Assembly (NCBI GenBank): GCA_030616165.1
Contig: JAUWXV010000001.1
Span: 1-64,000 of the forward strand
Length of the DNA: 64,000 nucleotides
Direction: 5' to 3'
From: a bacterium
GTDB lineage: Bacteria > SM23-31 > JAUVVT01
Shown: positions 8,354 through 17,963 of the stretch, in pieces
How the letters are laid out: every line of letters starts with the position of its first letter
Position numbering within the stretch: position 1 is the stretch's first letter
Position numbers and translations under genes: made by a program
The notes under the pieces: model-generated
What the model was told of the DNA's origin: nothing
Database searches by the model: none
Seen by the model: only the letters and a program-made list of their open reading frames with translations

Positions 8354-9322
8354 ATGAGAAAAAGTGGAATAATCTTGACGATTATTTTTTTAATTATATT
8401 ATTAATAACAAATATAAATTGTGCAAAAAGGAAATCGACAGGGCTTAGGATTCTTGTAAGTCCTAAGGCTGTGGTTCATTCTTTCTGGGTTTCCGTGAAG
8501 GCTGGAGCGGATTCAGCAGGAAAGGAACTAAATGTTGATGTTATTTGGAAGGGACCTAAATCAGAGACTAATATTGATAATCAAATTTCCATAATCGAAG
8601 ACTACATTAATCAAAGGGTGGATGCCATTGTTATTGCCGCTACCGACAGCAAAGCATTGATCCCGGTAATAAAGCGCGCTGTTTCAGAAAATATTCCTGT
8701 TATTACAATAGATTCCGGAGTAGATTCTGACGACCCGGTGAGTTTTATTGCAACAGATAATATACTGGGGGCGAATATGGCTGGAAGAACACTTGTAAAT
8801 CTTATTGGTGGAAGTGGTAAAGTTGCCTGCATACCGTTTGTACCAGGTTCGGCAACATCCATCTGGAGAGAGACAGGCTTCAAAGAGGAAATTAATAAAT
8901 ATCCCAATGTAGAATTAGCCGCAGTTCAATATTCACAAAGCGATGTTGCCACAGCAATGGCTGTTACAGAGGATATTCTTACAGCATTTCCTGACCTTGC
9001 AGGGATATTTGCTGCAAATGAGGCCGGAGCTATCGGGGCATCGCAGGCACTGTTGGCAAGAGGGCTCGCAGGGAAGGTTAAACTTGTGGCTTTTGATGCC
9101 GCATCAAACGAAATAGAAGCTCTCAAGAAAAATATCATTCAAGCTCTGATTGTTCAGAATCCTTTTAAGATGGGGTATCTTGGAGTAAAGACAGCAGTGG
9201 ATGTTATTAATGGCAAGAAGACTCCGAAGAGGATTGATACAGGAGTTAGTGTGGTTACTATGGAAAATCTTTACTATGAGGAAATTCAAAAATTTTTATT
9301 CCCGGCGGGAAAAACTGATTAA
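8354..9322 (+). CDS. Sugar-type ABC substrate-binding lipoprotein
   Basis: 322 aa. N-terminal hydrophobic segment ending in ITNINC (Cys at about residue 24) suggests a lipoprotein with Asn before the Cys. The mature part is a periplasmic binding protein of the ribose/LacI type (Peripla_BP_4): DVIWKGPKSE, ISIIEDYINQRVDAIVI, IPVITIDSGVDSD and FAANEAGAIGASQAL. Such proteins deliver sugars or related ligands to an ABC permease. No permease or ATPase gene lies beside it, so it may be a lone binding protein or sensor component. Ribosome-binding site AGAGG at 8341-8345. Confidence 0.88.
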   Translation: MRKSGIILTIIFLIILLITNINCAKRKSTGLRILVSPKAVVHSFWVSVKAGADSAGKELNVDVIWKGPKSETNIDNQISIIEDYINQRVDAIVIAATDSKALIPVIKRAVSENIPVITIDSGVDSDDPVSFIATDNILGANMAGRTLVNLIGGSGKVACIPFVPGSATSIWRETGFKEEINKYPNVELAAVQYSQSDVATAMAVTEDILTAFPDLAGIFAANEAGAIGASQALLARGLAGKVKLVAFDAASNEIEALKKNIIQALIVQNPFKMGYLGVKTAVDVINGKKTPKRIDTGVSVVTMENLYYEEIQKFLFPAGKTD

Positions 9323-9447
9323 TAATAAATAATTTAAAATTCTAATCATAAAATTTGCCGCGATTTTTAAATAATAAATACCTTTGGTGGTCATGTATTG
9401 ATTGTAATTTTTTATTTTGATAAAAACTCCCAAGGCAGTCATTTTAA

Positions 9448-10305
9448 CTAACCGAGATATGCTCTCAGAGTTCTGCTTCTTGAAGTATGCCTTAACCTTC
9501 TGATAGCTTTTTCCTTAATTTGTCTGACACGTTCTCTTGTTAGACTAAACTTTTCTCCAATTTCTTCTAAAGTTAATGGATGTTCTCTATTCAGACCAAA
9601 GTAAAGTTTGACCACTTCTGATTCTCTTCTGGTGAGCGTATTAAGAGCTCTTTCTATCTCGATTTTCAAAGATTCATCCAATAATTGATTGTCAGGGGTT
9701 GGCTGATGGTCGTTTTGAATAACATCCAACAGTCTGTTATCTTCCCCCTGATTAAAGGGAGCATCCATAGAAATATGTCTTCCGGAGATTTTCAGTGTAT
9801 CAGAGACTTCAAAAGGTGTCATTTCAAGTTCCTCGGCAATCTCGGTAGCGCTGGGTTCCCTTTCGAATGTCTGCTCAAGATTACTAAACGCTTTCCCTAT
9901 CTTATTAAGTGCACCAACCCGATTTAAAGGCAATCTCACCACTCTGGACTGCTCCGCAAGTGCCTGAAGAATCGATTGTCTTATCCACCAGACAGCATAA
10001 GAGATAAATTTGAATCCTCTTGTTTCATCAAATCGCTTTGCTGCTTTTATTAATCCAAGATTCCCTTCATTTATTAAATCACCCAGGGAAAGACCCTGGT
10101 TTTGGTATTGTTTTGCAACACTTACAACAAACCTAAGGTTTGCTTTTGTCAGTTTTTCAAGGGACCTTTGATCCCCTTTTTTAATCTTTCTTGCAAGTTC
10201 AATCTCTTTCCCAGGAGAAAGAAGCTGTACTTCGCCTATTTCCTGAAGATATTTGTCAAGTGATTGATTCTCTCTTGTGTTCTGTTTTTTATTGATAGAT
10301 AACAT
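9448..10305 (-). CDS. rpoD: Primary sigma factor (RpoD, short FCB type)
   Basis: 285 aa. Region 1.2 begins at [11 protein letters not shown]; region 2 contains [29 protein letters not shown] and the -10-recognition helix [20 protein letters not shown]; region 3 begins RLPLNRVG; region 4 ends with [19 protein letters not shown], the -35-recognition helix. The compact form, without the large non-conserved insert, and the C-terminus RRLRHTSRS match sigma-A of Bacteroidota and related FCB phyla. Probably the housekeeping sigma, although a group 2 paralogue cannot be excluded. Confidence 0.92.
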   Translation of the reverse strand: MLSINKKQNTRENQSLDKYLQEIGEVQLLSPGKEIELARKIKKGDQRSLEKLTKANLRFVVSVAKQYQNQGLSLGDLINEGNLGLIKAAKRFDETRGFKFISYAVWWIRQSILQALAEQSRVVRLPLNRVGALNKIGKAFSNLEQTFEREPSATEIAEELEMTPFEVSDTLKISGRHISMDAPFNQGEDNRLLDVIQNDHQPTPDNQLLDESLKIEIERALNTLTRRESEVVKLYFGLNREHPLTLEEIGEKFSLTRERVRQIKEKAIRRLRHTSRSRTLRAYLG

Positions 10306-10357
10306 TTATCCTCAACCTGTTTTAGATTCGTTAAAAGTTTTTCCCTTAAACTTATAA

Positions 10358-11446
10358 TTAATTGTAAATAATTAAATTATTTAAGATTATTTTTCCGTTT
10401 TTATATATAACGTTTTTATTCCCGTTAAGTTCCATAGATATATCGTTGATTTCGTGAATTATTTTTTCAGACTCTTCATTCTTCAATATTGTTGGCTGAA
10501 AATGTGTAACCACATTATCAACATTAATCGGTATAATTTGGGCATTCTTTATTATATTTTTATTTATTTCGGTTTTAACAATGATTCCAATCTTTGCATG
10601 TTCTCCATAAGACCCAAAAAGAAAATTACCAAGGCTGTAAAAAATTAATCCATTTTTAAAAATTTCGATGCTTTGTATAACATGCGGATGATGCCCTATA
10701 ACTATATCTGCTCCACAATTAACAGCAAAATGAGCAAAAATTCTTTGATATTCTTTCGGAAACTTTTCACCTTCAGCGCCCCAGTGGAATGAAACTATAA
10801 TAAAATCGGAAATCAAACTTACATCTTTTATAATCCTTTCCAATTCCAAAGTATCCGGATATGCACTTCCTGGAGAATCTTTTCCTGCATAAAATTCTTT
10901 AGGATAGGTCATTGAATATCCGAGAAAGGCAACCTTAATCCCTTTTTTTTCAATTATTACTGGCTTGCTGGCTTCTTCAGTATCTTTACCAGCACCACAA
11001 TAGAATATTCCATTATTAATAAGAGTTTTAATGGTGGAAAATAGCCCTCCCTCACCAAAATCCATTATATGATTGTTTGCTAAAGATACTACATCAAATC
11101 CAGGTTCGGTCAGCATCTTGATAAATTTACTGTGAACTTTAAAACTGTATTCTTTTTCAAATTCAGGCAACTCATCCGAATCAAAAAAGGGTGCTTCAAG
11201 ATTACAAAATGATATATCACTCTCCTTTATAATGTTTAAAATATGTTTAAATGGATAAAGAATCCCATGTTTTTCAATAAAAGGGGGGATTCTTTCTCCA
11301 ACCATCATATCACCAGTCAAACAAATTATAACATTTTTGTCTTCCGACTGATTGAAAAAAATGGGTTTCTCACCGGCATTTATGTTATTTATCAATATAG
11401 ATATAAGAAAAAAGCAGTATATAAAAATCCTGAAGTAAATATTCAT
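10358..11446 (-). CDS. CapA/PGA_cap-family metallophosphoesterase-like protein
   Basis: 362 aa with an N-terminal signal or anchor (about residues 3-24). Motifs of the PGA_cap family run in order: GDMMVGER, NLEAPFF, NNHIMDFGEGG, FHWGAEGE, and IGHHPHV followed by YSLGNFLFG. These form a calcineurin-like metal centre; CapA proteins take part in poly-gamma-glutamate capsule synthesis in Bacillus, but many homologues occur without capB/capC, as here. It ends 52 bases after rpoD begins and starts 15 bases after the YggT gene, so it is probably co-transcribed with the latter. Function in this organism is uncertain. Confidence 0.85.
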   Translation of the reverse strand: MNIYFRIFIYCFFLISILINNINAGEKPIFFNQSEDKNVIICLTGDMMVGERIPPFIEKHGILYPFKHILNIIKESDISFCNLEAPFFDSDELPEFEKEYSFKVHSKFIKMLTEPGFDVVSLANNHIMDFGEGGLFSTIKTLINNGIFYCGAGKDTEEASKPVIIEKKGIKVAFLGYSMTYPKEFYAGKDSPGSAYPDTLELERIIKDVSLISDFIIVSFHWGAEGEKFPKEYQRIFAHFAVNCGADIVIGHHPHVIQSIEIFKNGLIFYSLGNFLFGSYGEHAKIGIIVKTEINKNIIKNAQIIPINVDNVVTHFQPTILKNEESEKIIHEINDISMELNGNKNVIYKNGKIILNNLIIYN

Positions 11447-11461
11447 TCCTGAAACTGATAA

Positions 11462-11692
11462 TTATATTAGAAAACTTTTCAATATTCCAATTATAAAAAG
11501 TACTATTATTGGGGATATATCCAAAGCTCCTCCAATAGGAGGGATAATTTTTCTTATTGGTTCTAAGACCGGTTCTGTTAATTTATAAACCAAATAATGA
11601 AAATGTGAAGGACTTTTTGGTCTAATCCATGAAAATATCACTCTTATGATTATGATAATCATGTAAATATCTAAAATCCGAGAAATAATCAT
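11462..11692 (-). CDS. YggT family membrane protein
   Basis: 76 aa with two hydrophobic helices and the family signature IRVIFSWIRP followed by LTEPVLEPIRKIIPP and ISPIIVLFII. Starts at 11692 behind GGAG. YggT proteins are small inner-membrane proteins, often near cell-division or osmotic-stress genes; the exact role is unclear. Probable first gene of a unit with the CapA-like gene. Confidence 0.88.
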   Translation of the reverse strand: MIISRILDIYMIIIIIRVIFSWIRPKSPSHFHYLVYKLTEPVLEPIRKIIPPIGGALDISPIIVLFIIGILKSFLI

Positions 11693-11880
11693 TTAAACTC
11701 CAAAATTGTCAAGTTAATTGTAGATTAAAATGTGATGATTTGTTTTGACTTCATTAAAAAAATTGATTTTTATATTCAATTTTATCATATTAATATATTA
11801 TATTTTTATTAATCAGTCAAGGATTTTTAAATTTTTATTTAACTCTTTTAATTACAACAAGGTTGATAAAGGATTTTTTC

Positions 11881-11909
11881 TTGACATTAGATAAAAAATT
11901 TTTTAGATT
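11881..11909 (+). promoter_or_regulatory. Promoter of the ptsH-ptsI unit
   Basis: TTGACA at 11881-11886, 17-base spacer, TAGATT at 11904-11909, 88 bases before ptsH. The rest of the 305-base gap (11693-11997) is A+T-rich with no other feature seen. Confidence 0.6.
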
Positions 11910-11997
11910 TCAAGGTTATAAAATTTAATATTTAATAAAAAATAACATCTTCTTAAAAAATTTGAAGATGGCATTATTTAAATTTATTATCTAATTT

Positions 11998-12267
11998 ATG
12001 GTTAAAAAAGAATTGACTATACTAAATTCCTCTGGGCTTCATGCACGTCCAGCAGCTTCTCTGGTAAAACTGGCTTCAAGGTTTACTTCTAAAATATATT
12101 TGCAGAAAGATGGACTCGAGGTTAATGCAAAAAGTATTATGGGTGTGATGACTCTGGCTGCCGAAAAAGGAAGCAAAATATTGATTATTGTTGATGGAAA
12201 AGACGAAGAAGAGGCTTTAAAACAATTAATTAAATTGATCAAAAACAAATTTTGTGAAGAAAACTAA
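11998..12267 (+). CDS. ptsH: Phosphocarrier protein HPr
   Basis: 89 aa. The active-site histidine is H15 in SSGLHARPA, and the regulatory serine region is S46 in KSIMGVM, so both phosphorylation sites of Gram-positive-type HPr are present. It accepts phosphate from enzyme I, encoded 12 bases downstream. No HPr kinase and no sugar-specific EII gene is present in the window, so the pathway may be regulatory or use distant EII components. Confidence 0.95.
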   Translation: MVKKELTILNSSGLHARPAASLVKLASRFTSKIYLQKDGLEVNAKSIMGVMTLAAEKGSKILIIVDGKDEEEALKQLIKLIKNKFCEEN

Positions 12268-12279
12268 CTATTAAGCCAA

Positions 12280-14022
12280 ATGATAAATTTAAAAGGGAAA
12301 GCGGCATCTCCAGGAATATCAATAGGTAAAGTATATCTACTCGATGAAGATCGTATCCAGATTCAGGATGAAACTTTAACTGATGAGCAAATCAAAAAAG
12401 AAATTGAGAAATTTCTTAATGCCATAAAAAGTACTGAAGAAGATATATTAAAGATTAAAGAAAATGTTGAAAAAAGCTTAGGCGCTTCATACGGAGAAAT
12501 ATTTGACACCCATCTTATGTTTCTCAAAGACAAAGTTCTTCTGGATAAAACAATCTCTGAGATGAAAAGAACGAGAAAAAATTCGGATCATGTATTTTAC
12601 AGAATAATGAAAAAGACTCAAGAATCAATGATCTCATTAAAAGATGAATATCTTAAAGAAAGAGCATCAGACATCAGAGACATAAAAAGGAGGGTAATAA
12701 GAAAGATACAAGGAGATGAGAGACTGTGTATCTACCAGATCACAGAACCGGCAATTGTGATATCCCACGAATTAACGCCATCTCTCACAGTGAATTTAGA
12801 TAAATCTAAAATACTGGGCTTTGTAACAGAACTGGGAGGAAGAACCTCACACGCAGCAATACTGGCAAGAGCACTGGAGGTCCCTTCAGTTGTGGCAGTA
12901 AAAAATCTTATGAAAAACATTGTACCCGGGGATACAGTCGTTATCGATGGAAATAGCGGAAACGTGATAATCAATCCCGATGCAGAGGTATTAAAAAAAT
13001 ATGAAACCCAAAAAGAAGGATTATACAAATTCTCAAAAAGTCTGGAAAAGATAATCTCTCTTCCTGCCGTATCTTTAGACGGAAGAGAAGTAGAACTTTC
13101 CGCAAATATTGAATTGCCTCAGGAAATAGACTCTGTTATTGCATACGGTTCTCATGGAATTGGACTATACAGAACTGAATATCTCTACTTATTAAAGAAT
13201 CAACCACCTACCGAAGAGGAGCAGTATAATGAATATAAATCCATCGCAAAAAGAATATATCCAAATCCAGTAATAATAAGGACTATAGACCTTGGAGGTG
13301 ACAAACTTGTAAAAACTCCAAAAGGATTGAAAGAGGACAATCCTTTTTTAGGATGGAGAGCCATTCGGGTATGTTTCGATTATCCAATCATGTTTAAGAC
13401 ACAACTTAAAGCAATATTAAAAGCCAGCACAGTTGGAAACATCGCTATTATGTTCCCGATGATCTCCGGAATCGATGAACTCTATAAGGCAAAATCTTTT
13501 GTGGATGAATCTAAAGAAGAACTCACAAAAGAAGATATCAAATTTGATGAAAATATAAAAATAGGTGTAATGATAGAGCTTCCTTCAGCGGTAATGATTG
13601 CTGAAGAACTTGCAGAAGAGGTCGATTTTTTCAGTATCGGAACAAACGATCTAATTCAATATACATTAGCAGTTGACCGTGGGAATGTTCGGGTTTCGAA
13701 TTTGTTCCAATTCTTCCATCCAGCAGTTATAAAATTGATAAAAATGACAATTGATGCAGGACACAAGAAGGGAATATGGGTAGGAATGTGCGGAGAGATG
13801 GCTGGTGACCCGCTTGCAACATACTTACTTATAGGATTGAGGCTCGATGAATTCAGCGTAAGCCCTCTGATTCTGGCCGAAATCAAACAAATCATTCGTT
13901 CAATAAATTATTCCGATGCAATTAAAATTAGCGAAAATTGCCTTAATATGAAATCCGCTGAAGGAATTGAAATCTATCTTACTAAAATTATGAAAGAAAA
14001 ATTTCCCAACATACCTCTATGA
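12280..14022 (+). CDS. ptsI: PTS enzyme I (PEP-protein phosphotransferase)
   Basis: 580 aa, full length for the family. N-terminal phosphohistidine domain with H191 in ELGGRTSHAA; linker motif YRTEYLYL; C-terminal PEP-binding barrel with IRTIDLGGDK, FFSIGTNDLIQY and the catalytic Cys in WVGMCGEMAGD. Transfers phosphate from PEP to HPr, the product of the gene just upstream. Complete and apparently functional. Confidence 0.95.
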   Translation: MINLKGKAASPGISIGKVYLLDEDRIQIQDETLTDEQIKKEIEKFLNAIKSTEEDILKIKENVEKSLGASYGEIFDTHLMFLKDKVLLDKTISEMKRTRKNSDHVFYRIMKKTQESMISLKDEYLKERASDIRDIKRRVIRKIQGDERLCIYQITEPAIVISHELTPSLTVNLDKSKILGFVTELGGRTSHAAILARALEVPSVVAVKNLMKNIVPGDTVVIDGNSGNVIINPDAEVLKKYETQKEGLYKFSKSLEKIISLPAVSLDGREVELSANIELPQEIDSVIAYGSHGIGLYRTEYLYLLKNQPPTEEEQYNEYKSIAKRIYPNPVIIRTIDLGGDKLVKTPKGLKEDNPFLGWRAIRVCFDYPIMFKTQLKAILKASTVGNIAIMFPMISGIDELYKAKSFVDESKEELTKEDIKFDENIKIGVMIELPSAVMIAEELAEEVDFFSIGTNDLIQYTLAVDRGNVRVSNLFQFFHPAVIKLIKMTIDAGHKKGIWVGMCGEMAGDPLATYLLIGLRLDEFSVSPLILAEIKQIIRSINYSDAIKISENCLNMKSAEGIEIYLTKIMKEKFPNIPL

Positions 14023-14061
14023 TTATCAATTTGAAACTGTTTTCATTAAACTTTAAATATT

Positions 14062-15147
14062 ATGGATAAGACTATGAACGCTTTACTAACAACCGAAATA
14101 AAAAATATAGATAAAGAAAATATGTTTGATAAGATTGCTAACCTTTATAAACAGGTTGAATCTTCGATTGAAATATGTGAAAAAATTAATATAACCTTTA
14201 AATCCTCAAATATAAATAACATTGTTTTCAGCGGTATGGGGGGGTCTGCAGTTGGGGGGGTTCTATTAAAAGATTATCTTTATAATGAAATAAAGATACC
14301 GTTTACAATTATAAGAAACTACGATATTCCGAAATTTGTTGGAGAAGATACACTCATTTTTGTATCAAGTTACTCAGGGGATACCAAAGAAACTCTTAGT
14401 ATATACAAAAAAGCAAAACAAAAAGGTGCAAAAATTATCTCCATCACAAGCGGTGGAAAATTAAAGGAGATATCAGAAAAAGATCATACCTATGCAATAA
14501 CCGTTCCATCCGGGATGTATTCTCCAAGGTGCGCTTTAGGATATTCCTTTACAATTCCTCTAATTACTCTTATGAAACTTGGAATTATAGATGACAAATC
14601 CCTGGAAATCGAAGAAACTATTAATATCCTGAGAGTAATGTCTAAAGAATTTTCTGAAATTGAAAAACCAGAAAAAAATCCTGCCTTGATACTTGCAAAT
14701 AAACTATTTAACAAACTTCCAATTATATACTCTCCTGAACCAATACTTGCTTCTGTTGGATACAGATGGAAATGCCAGTTCTGTGAAAATAGTAAAGTAA
14801 TGTCATACAATAATTACTTTACCGAATTGAATCATAACGAAATTATGGGATGGGAATGGAAAAAATTTCACGACCTTAATCCTATAGTAATAATTCTCAA
14901 CGATAGGGAAATCGGCGAAAGAATTCAGAAAACAATTAAAATTACTTATTCACTCCTTAATGAGGAAAATGTTCCTATCGAACAATTCTGGAGCAAAGGG
15001 AAGTCACTTCTATCAAGAATCTTTTCTCTTTTGTATCTTGGTGATTTTACAAGTTTCTATCTTGCAATGTTATACAATACCGACCCGACACCTATAAAAA
15101 AAATAGAAACATTGAGGAGAATACTTAATAAAAATATTAAATATTGA
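14062..15147 (+). CDS. Bifunctional phosphoglucose/phosphomannose isomerase
   Basis: 361 aa with two SIS domains. The N-terminal SIS shows SGMGGSAVGG and the SSYSGDTKETL phosphate loop; the C-terminal signature TELNHNEIMGWE is diagnostic of the bifunctional PGI/PMI subfamily known from archaea and some bacteria. It interconverts glucose-6-P, fructose-6-P and mannose-6-P. It follows ptsI by 39 bases and may be in the same transcript, which fits a sugar-phosphate role. No other isomerase is in the window. Confidence 0.9.
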   Translation: MDKTMNALLTTEIKNIDKENMFDKIANLYKQVESSIEICEKINITFKSSNINNIVFSGMGGSAVGGVLLKDYLYNEIKIPFTIIRNYDIPKFVGEDTLIFVSSYSGDTKETLSIYKKAKQKGAKIISITSGGKLKEISEKDHTYAITVPSGMYSPRCALGYSFTIPLITLMKLGIIDDKSLEIEETINILRVMSKEFSEIEKPEKNPALILANKLFNKLPIIYSPEPILASVGYRWKCQFCENSKVMSYNNYFTELNHNEIMGWEWKKFHDLNPIVIILNDREIGERIQKTIKITYSLLNEENVPIEQFWSKGKSLLSRIFSLLYLGDFTSFYLAMLYNTDPTPIKKIETLRRILNKNIKY

Positions 15148-15240
15148 CTTTATTAAATATTTTCATTAAAATTTAAATCTCTTAACAAGTAATAAAAATT
15201 CAGTAGATTTTTGTTATTTATAGAAAATTCTACTTTATCC

Positions 15241-15516
15241 CGAAAATAAAATGTATTATAATTTTTCGTGGTTCTCATTTGTATCATGAGTGTTTAGTAA
15301 AAAAAATCTTTTATTGTTTAAACCTTTATGAAAACAAATATATATCCACGTAGGGGTGAACAAGTTCACCCCTACGGGAAAAAGGGCGGGTAAACCCACC
15401 CCTACACGAGAACAGAGTCATGAGCGTAAAACAAAATTATTAACAGTTATGTTCTTTATTCTGAAAATAGAATATATTTTCATATTTCGTGGTGCTCTGA
15501 AAGAGCATGAATGTTT
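15241..15516 (+). repeat. Intergenic region with two related hairpin segments and nested palindromes
   Basis: The 467-base gap 15148-15614 holds two similar segments, 15241-15296 and 15461-15516. Each reads roughly GAAAATA(A/G)AAT-TATT, then TTTCGTGGT, a short hairpin, and CATGA(A/G)TGTTT. Between them lies a palindromic block, 15349-15405, with arms CGTAGGGGTGAAC/GTTCACCCCTACG and then GGGCGGGT/ACCCACCCC. No open frame spans the gap. The first segment contains TATAAT at 15257-15262, but no good -35 is seen. Confidence 0.5.
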
Positions 15517-15614
15517 CCTTTGAAAAAGAAAGTAGAAAATAAAACTCTATATTATTTCTTATTTGTACCGACTACTCAAGATTTAAAAACTTGTCTATCT
15601 GGTATGGATGGAAA

Positions 15615-16562
15615 ATGAAAAAATCAATTTGGTTATTCGCAAAAATCACCCAGTTTGCGATTCTTATCCTATTTTGCTTTACTTTGAATTGCCAAAAGAA
15701 GGTTGAAGAGGAAATCACTGTTACCGAACCACAAAGCTTATCCTCGAAGGTGGCAGGTCTCACTCTGAATGGCTGGGAGATATATGATAGGGTTCTGGAG
15801 TTTACAGCGGAGAACCTTTATGAAAAAATCAATGGCCGCGCGGAATTTTACATGGCATACGACGTGATAGGGATGACTTTCGCTAGTTTTGAGAAAAGTA
15901 CCGATAATGAACATTTCATTGACATGTCTATTTATGACATGGGTACGCCTACCAACGCCTTTGGCGTCTTCTCTGGGGAGCGCTCGAAAGGAGTTCCCCC
16001 AATTGGTCTGGGCCGTGAAGCCTACCGAGCGGGCGCAAACTACTATATATGGAAGGGTCAGTATTACACTCAGATCGTTGCATCTGACACAACAGATGAA
16101 TTTCAGCAACTTGGCCTAGATTTAGCCCGGAAAGCGACCGACTTCCTTTTGGATTCTGGTGAGCCCGTTTGGGGACTGAACGCACTGCCCCAGGTAGACT
16201 TGGTGCCTGGGTCTGTGCAGTATTTCCTGGTTAACGCGATGAGTCTCGATTTCATGCGAAATACGTACATGGCACAGTATACCAAAGGCGATGCCGTAGT
16301 TACGATTTTTTTATCCCAAAGAGACTCCCAGGAAATTGCCAGGGTTACTGTGGCAAAGTACATCGATTATGCAAACCAATACGGCGAAGGGGTGAAAAGC
16401 CTAACTGTAGACGGTCTGGAATTGGTATCCTGTGACATGAATGGGAGTTATGATGTAGTGTTTCAGAAGGGCAATCTTGTGGGCGGTGTGTCGGAGGTCG
16501 AGGAGCAAAGCCTTGCCATCCAGGCGGCAATCGACCTGTGGAGGCAGCTCCCCCACGAATAA
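15615..16562 (+). CDS. Secreted lipoprotein resembling DUF6599
   Basis: 315 aa from the ATG at 15615 (MKKSIWLF); an in-frame ATG eight codons earlier is possible but would put extra residues before the signal peptide. The signal ends in FTLNC, a lipobox with Asn before Cys like the one at 8354. The mature part includes NGWEIYDRVLEF, ENLYEKINGRAEFYMAYDV and a repeat-like second half, a pattern I associate with DUF6599 proteins of unknown function. The gene is visibly richer in G+C than its surroundings, and the next gene shares this, so the two may have arrived together. Confidence 0.75.
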   Translation: MKKSIWLFAKITQFAILILFCFTLNCQKKVEEEITVTEPQSLSSKVAGLTLNGWEIYDRVLEFTAENLYEKINGRAEFYMAYDVIGMTFASFEKSTDNEHFIDMSIYDMGTPTNAFGVFSGERSKGVPPIGLGREAYRAGANYYIWKGQYYTQIVASDTTDEFQQLGLDLARKATDFLLDSGEPVWGLNALPQVDLVPGSVQYFLVNAMSLDFMRNTYMAQYTKGDAVVTIFLSQRDSQEIARVTVAKYIDYANQYGEGVKSLTVDGLELVSCDMNGSYDVVFQKGNLVGGVSEVEEQSLAIQAAIDLWRQLPHE

Positions 16563-16620
16563 GTCGGGGGTTGAACAAGGAGAACTATTTGTTATAGCCT
16601 CATATGGCAACAATATACAT

Positions 16621-16672
16621 GTCATTGCGAGGAGCGTAGCGACGCCTGCGCAGGCGTCGCAATCTCATACAT
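16621..16672. repeat. Dispersed repeat, GTCATTGCGAGGAGCG family
   Basis: Element starting GTCATTGCGAGGAGCG and ending GTCGCAATCTCATAC with an internal palindrome GACGCCTGCGCAGGCGTC. Related copies lie at 41432-41485 and 54919-55024. Confidence 0.8.
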
Positions 16673-16732
16673 TAAATAATGGAAACAATTTAATGCTCTC
16701 TGTTATAATTGAAACCATAATATGGAGGCATA

Positions 16733-17785
16733 ATGATGAACAAAAAAGAGGATTGCTATTCCATGGACCGGCGAAAGTTTATCAAGCTTTTAGCAGCGGG
16801 GGCAGTTAGTGAAACAGCTTTATTGGCAGCGGCTGGTTTTGAGACAAAATCACAAACCAAGTCTAATAATCTGATTCACCGAAATGAACAACCTTCGATG
16901 ACCTACCGGAAACTTGGCCGTACAAAATTTATGTCCAGCCGTTTGGTCTTCGGTTGCGGCGCTGCTTTGGTAGGCGGTAAAGGCGTTCGGTTGCTAGGCC
17001 GCGCATTCGAAGCAGGAATCAACCATTACGATGTAGGTGCAGAAATTTCTTATAAAGGGAGTGAACGCAGTCTGGCACCTTTTCTGAAGGCACATCGAGG
17101 AAAAATTTGGGTTGCATCGAAATCGCCCCTTTCCGTCAGGGTCAAGTCAGAGGAGTCGATAACGCTTGAACAAGCCAAGACTGCTGCAAAGTTTTGGACG
17201 AAAATGCTCAATACGAGCTTAAAAAATCTTCAGACCGAGTATGTAGATGCATATTATTTGATGATGGTTGATAATCCGTCATTTGTCCGCAGCGAAGAGA
17301 TTTACAAGGCGTTTCTCGATGCTAAGGGTGCTGGAAAAGTCGGTCATTTCGGGTTAAGTGCCCATAAGAACACGCAGAATGTCCTTGAGGCAGCGATCGA
17401 AACGGGTTGGTATGATTTGGCGATGATAGGGATTACACCAGCCGGCTGGTACGACTGGAGCACGAAGGACCTTGCGGAAGGCACGCCCCCGCTGGTCGAT
17501 CTCCAACCTCTGCTTAATAGGGCGCGAGACGCAGGGATTGGACTGATTGGAATGAAAGCCGTCAGGCACTTAGCCCCCATGGCAGCAAAAGGTCGAGGGG
17601 ACACGACCTCGTTCGACAAGGTCTACGATGGGAATTTCAAAACATCACCTCTCAACCCGTTTCAGCGTTCCATTGCCTATGTCCTCGAGCATGGACTAGA
17701 TGTTGTGAATGCTGATATGCAGAACTTTAAACACCTTGAGGAAAATATCGTCGCTGCGGCAGCTTCTCATACCTATTTTGGTTGA
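16733..17785 (+). CDS. Tat-type aldo/keto reductase
   Basis: 350 aa with GGAGG just upstream of tandem ATG codons. N-terminal Tat-like signal DRRKFIKLL with a following hydrophobic Ala-rich stretch. The TIM-barrel AKR motifs are present: MTYRKLGRTKF at the domain start, the catalytic Asp in HYDVGAE, Tyr in ISYKGSE, Lys in VASKSP. The position usually occupied by the catalytic His after the fourth strand reads DAYYLMMVDNP, so His appears to be replaced by Met. Such secreted AKRs with Tat leaders are common in Planctomycetes-like lineages. Visibly GC-richer than flanking DNA. Confidence 0.85.
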   Translation: MMNKKEDCYSMDRRKFIKLLAAGAVSETALLAAAGFETKSQTKSNNLIHRNEQPSMTYRKLGRTKFMSSRLVFGCGAALVGGKGVRLLGRAFEAGINHYDVGAEISYKGSERSLAPFLKAHRGKIWVASKSPLSVRVKSEESITLEQAKTAAKFWTKMLNTSLKNLQTEYVDAYYLMMVDNPSFVRSEEIYKAFLDAKGAGKVGHFGLSAHKNTQNVLEAAIETGWYDLAMIGITPAGWYDWSTKDLAEGTPPLVDLQPLLNRARDAGIGLIGMKAVRHLAPMAAKGRGDTTSFDKVYDGNFKTSPLNPFQRSIAYVLEHGLDVVNADMQNFKHLEENIVAAAASHTYFG

Positions 17786-17963
17786 GGTTTCAGCGGAACA
17801 TGCCTGGTGTATACTGAGTATTCAAGATGGATTTGAAATAGTCGAAAATTTTTTGGAAATTTTTTAAAAAAGTTGCTAATTTGAAAATCTGTCAATGGTT
17901 TGTGAAATAAAATAGTTACAGAATATATTAAATATTAATTTCAAATTAAAATATCGATAAAAA

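Noticed and set aside
16477-16809. 110-codon plus-strand frame spanning the end of the lipoprotein gene and the start of the reductase gene
   Set aside because: Covers a dispersed repeat and parts of two real genes in another frame; no ribosome-binding site.
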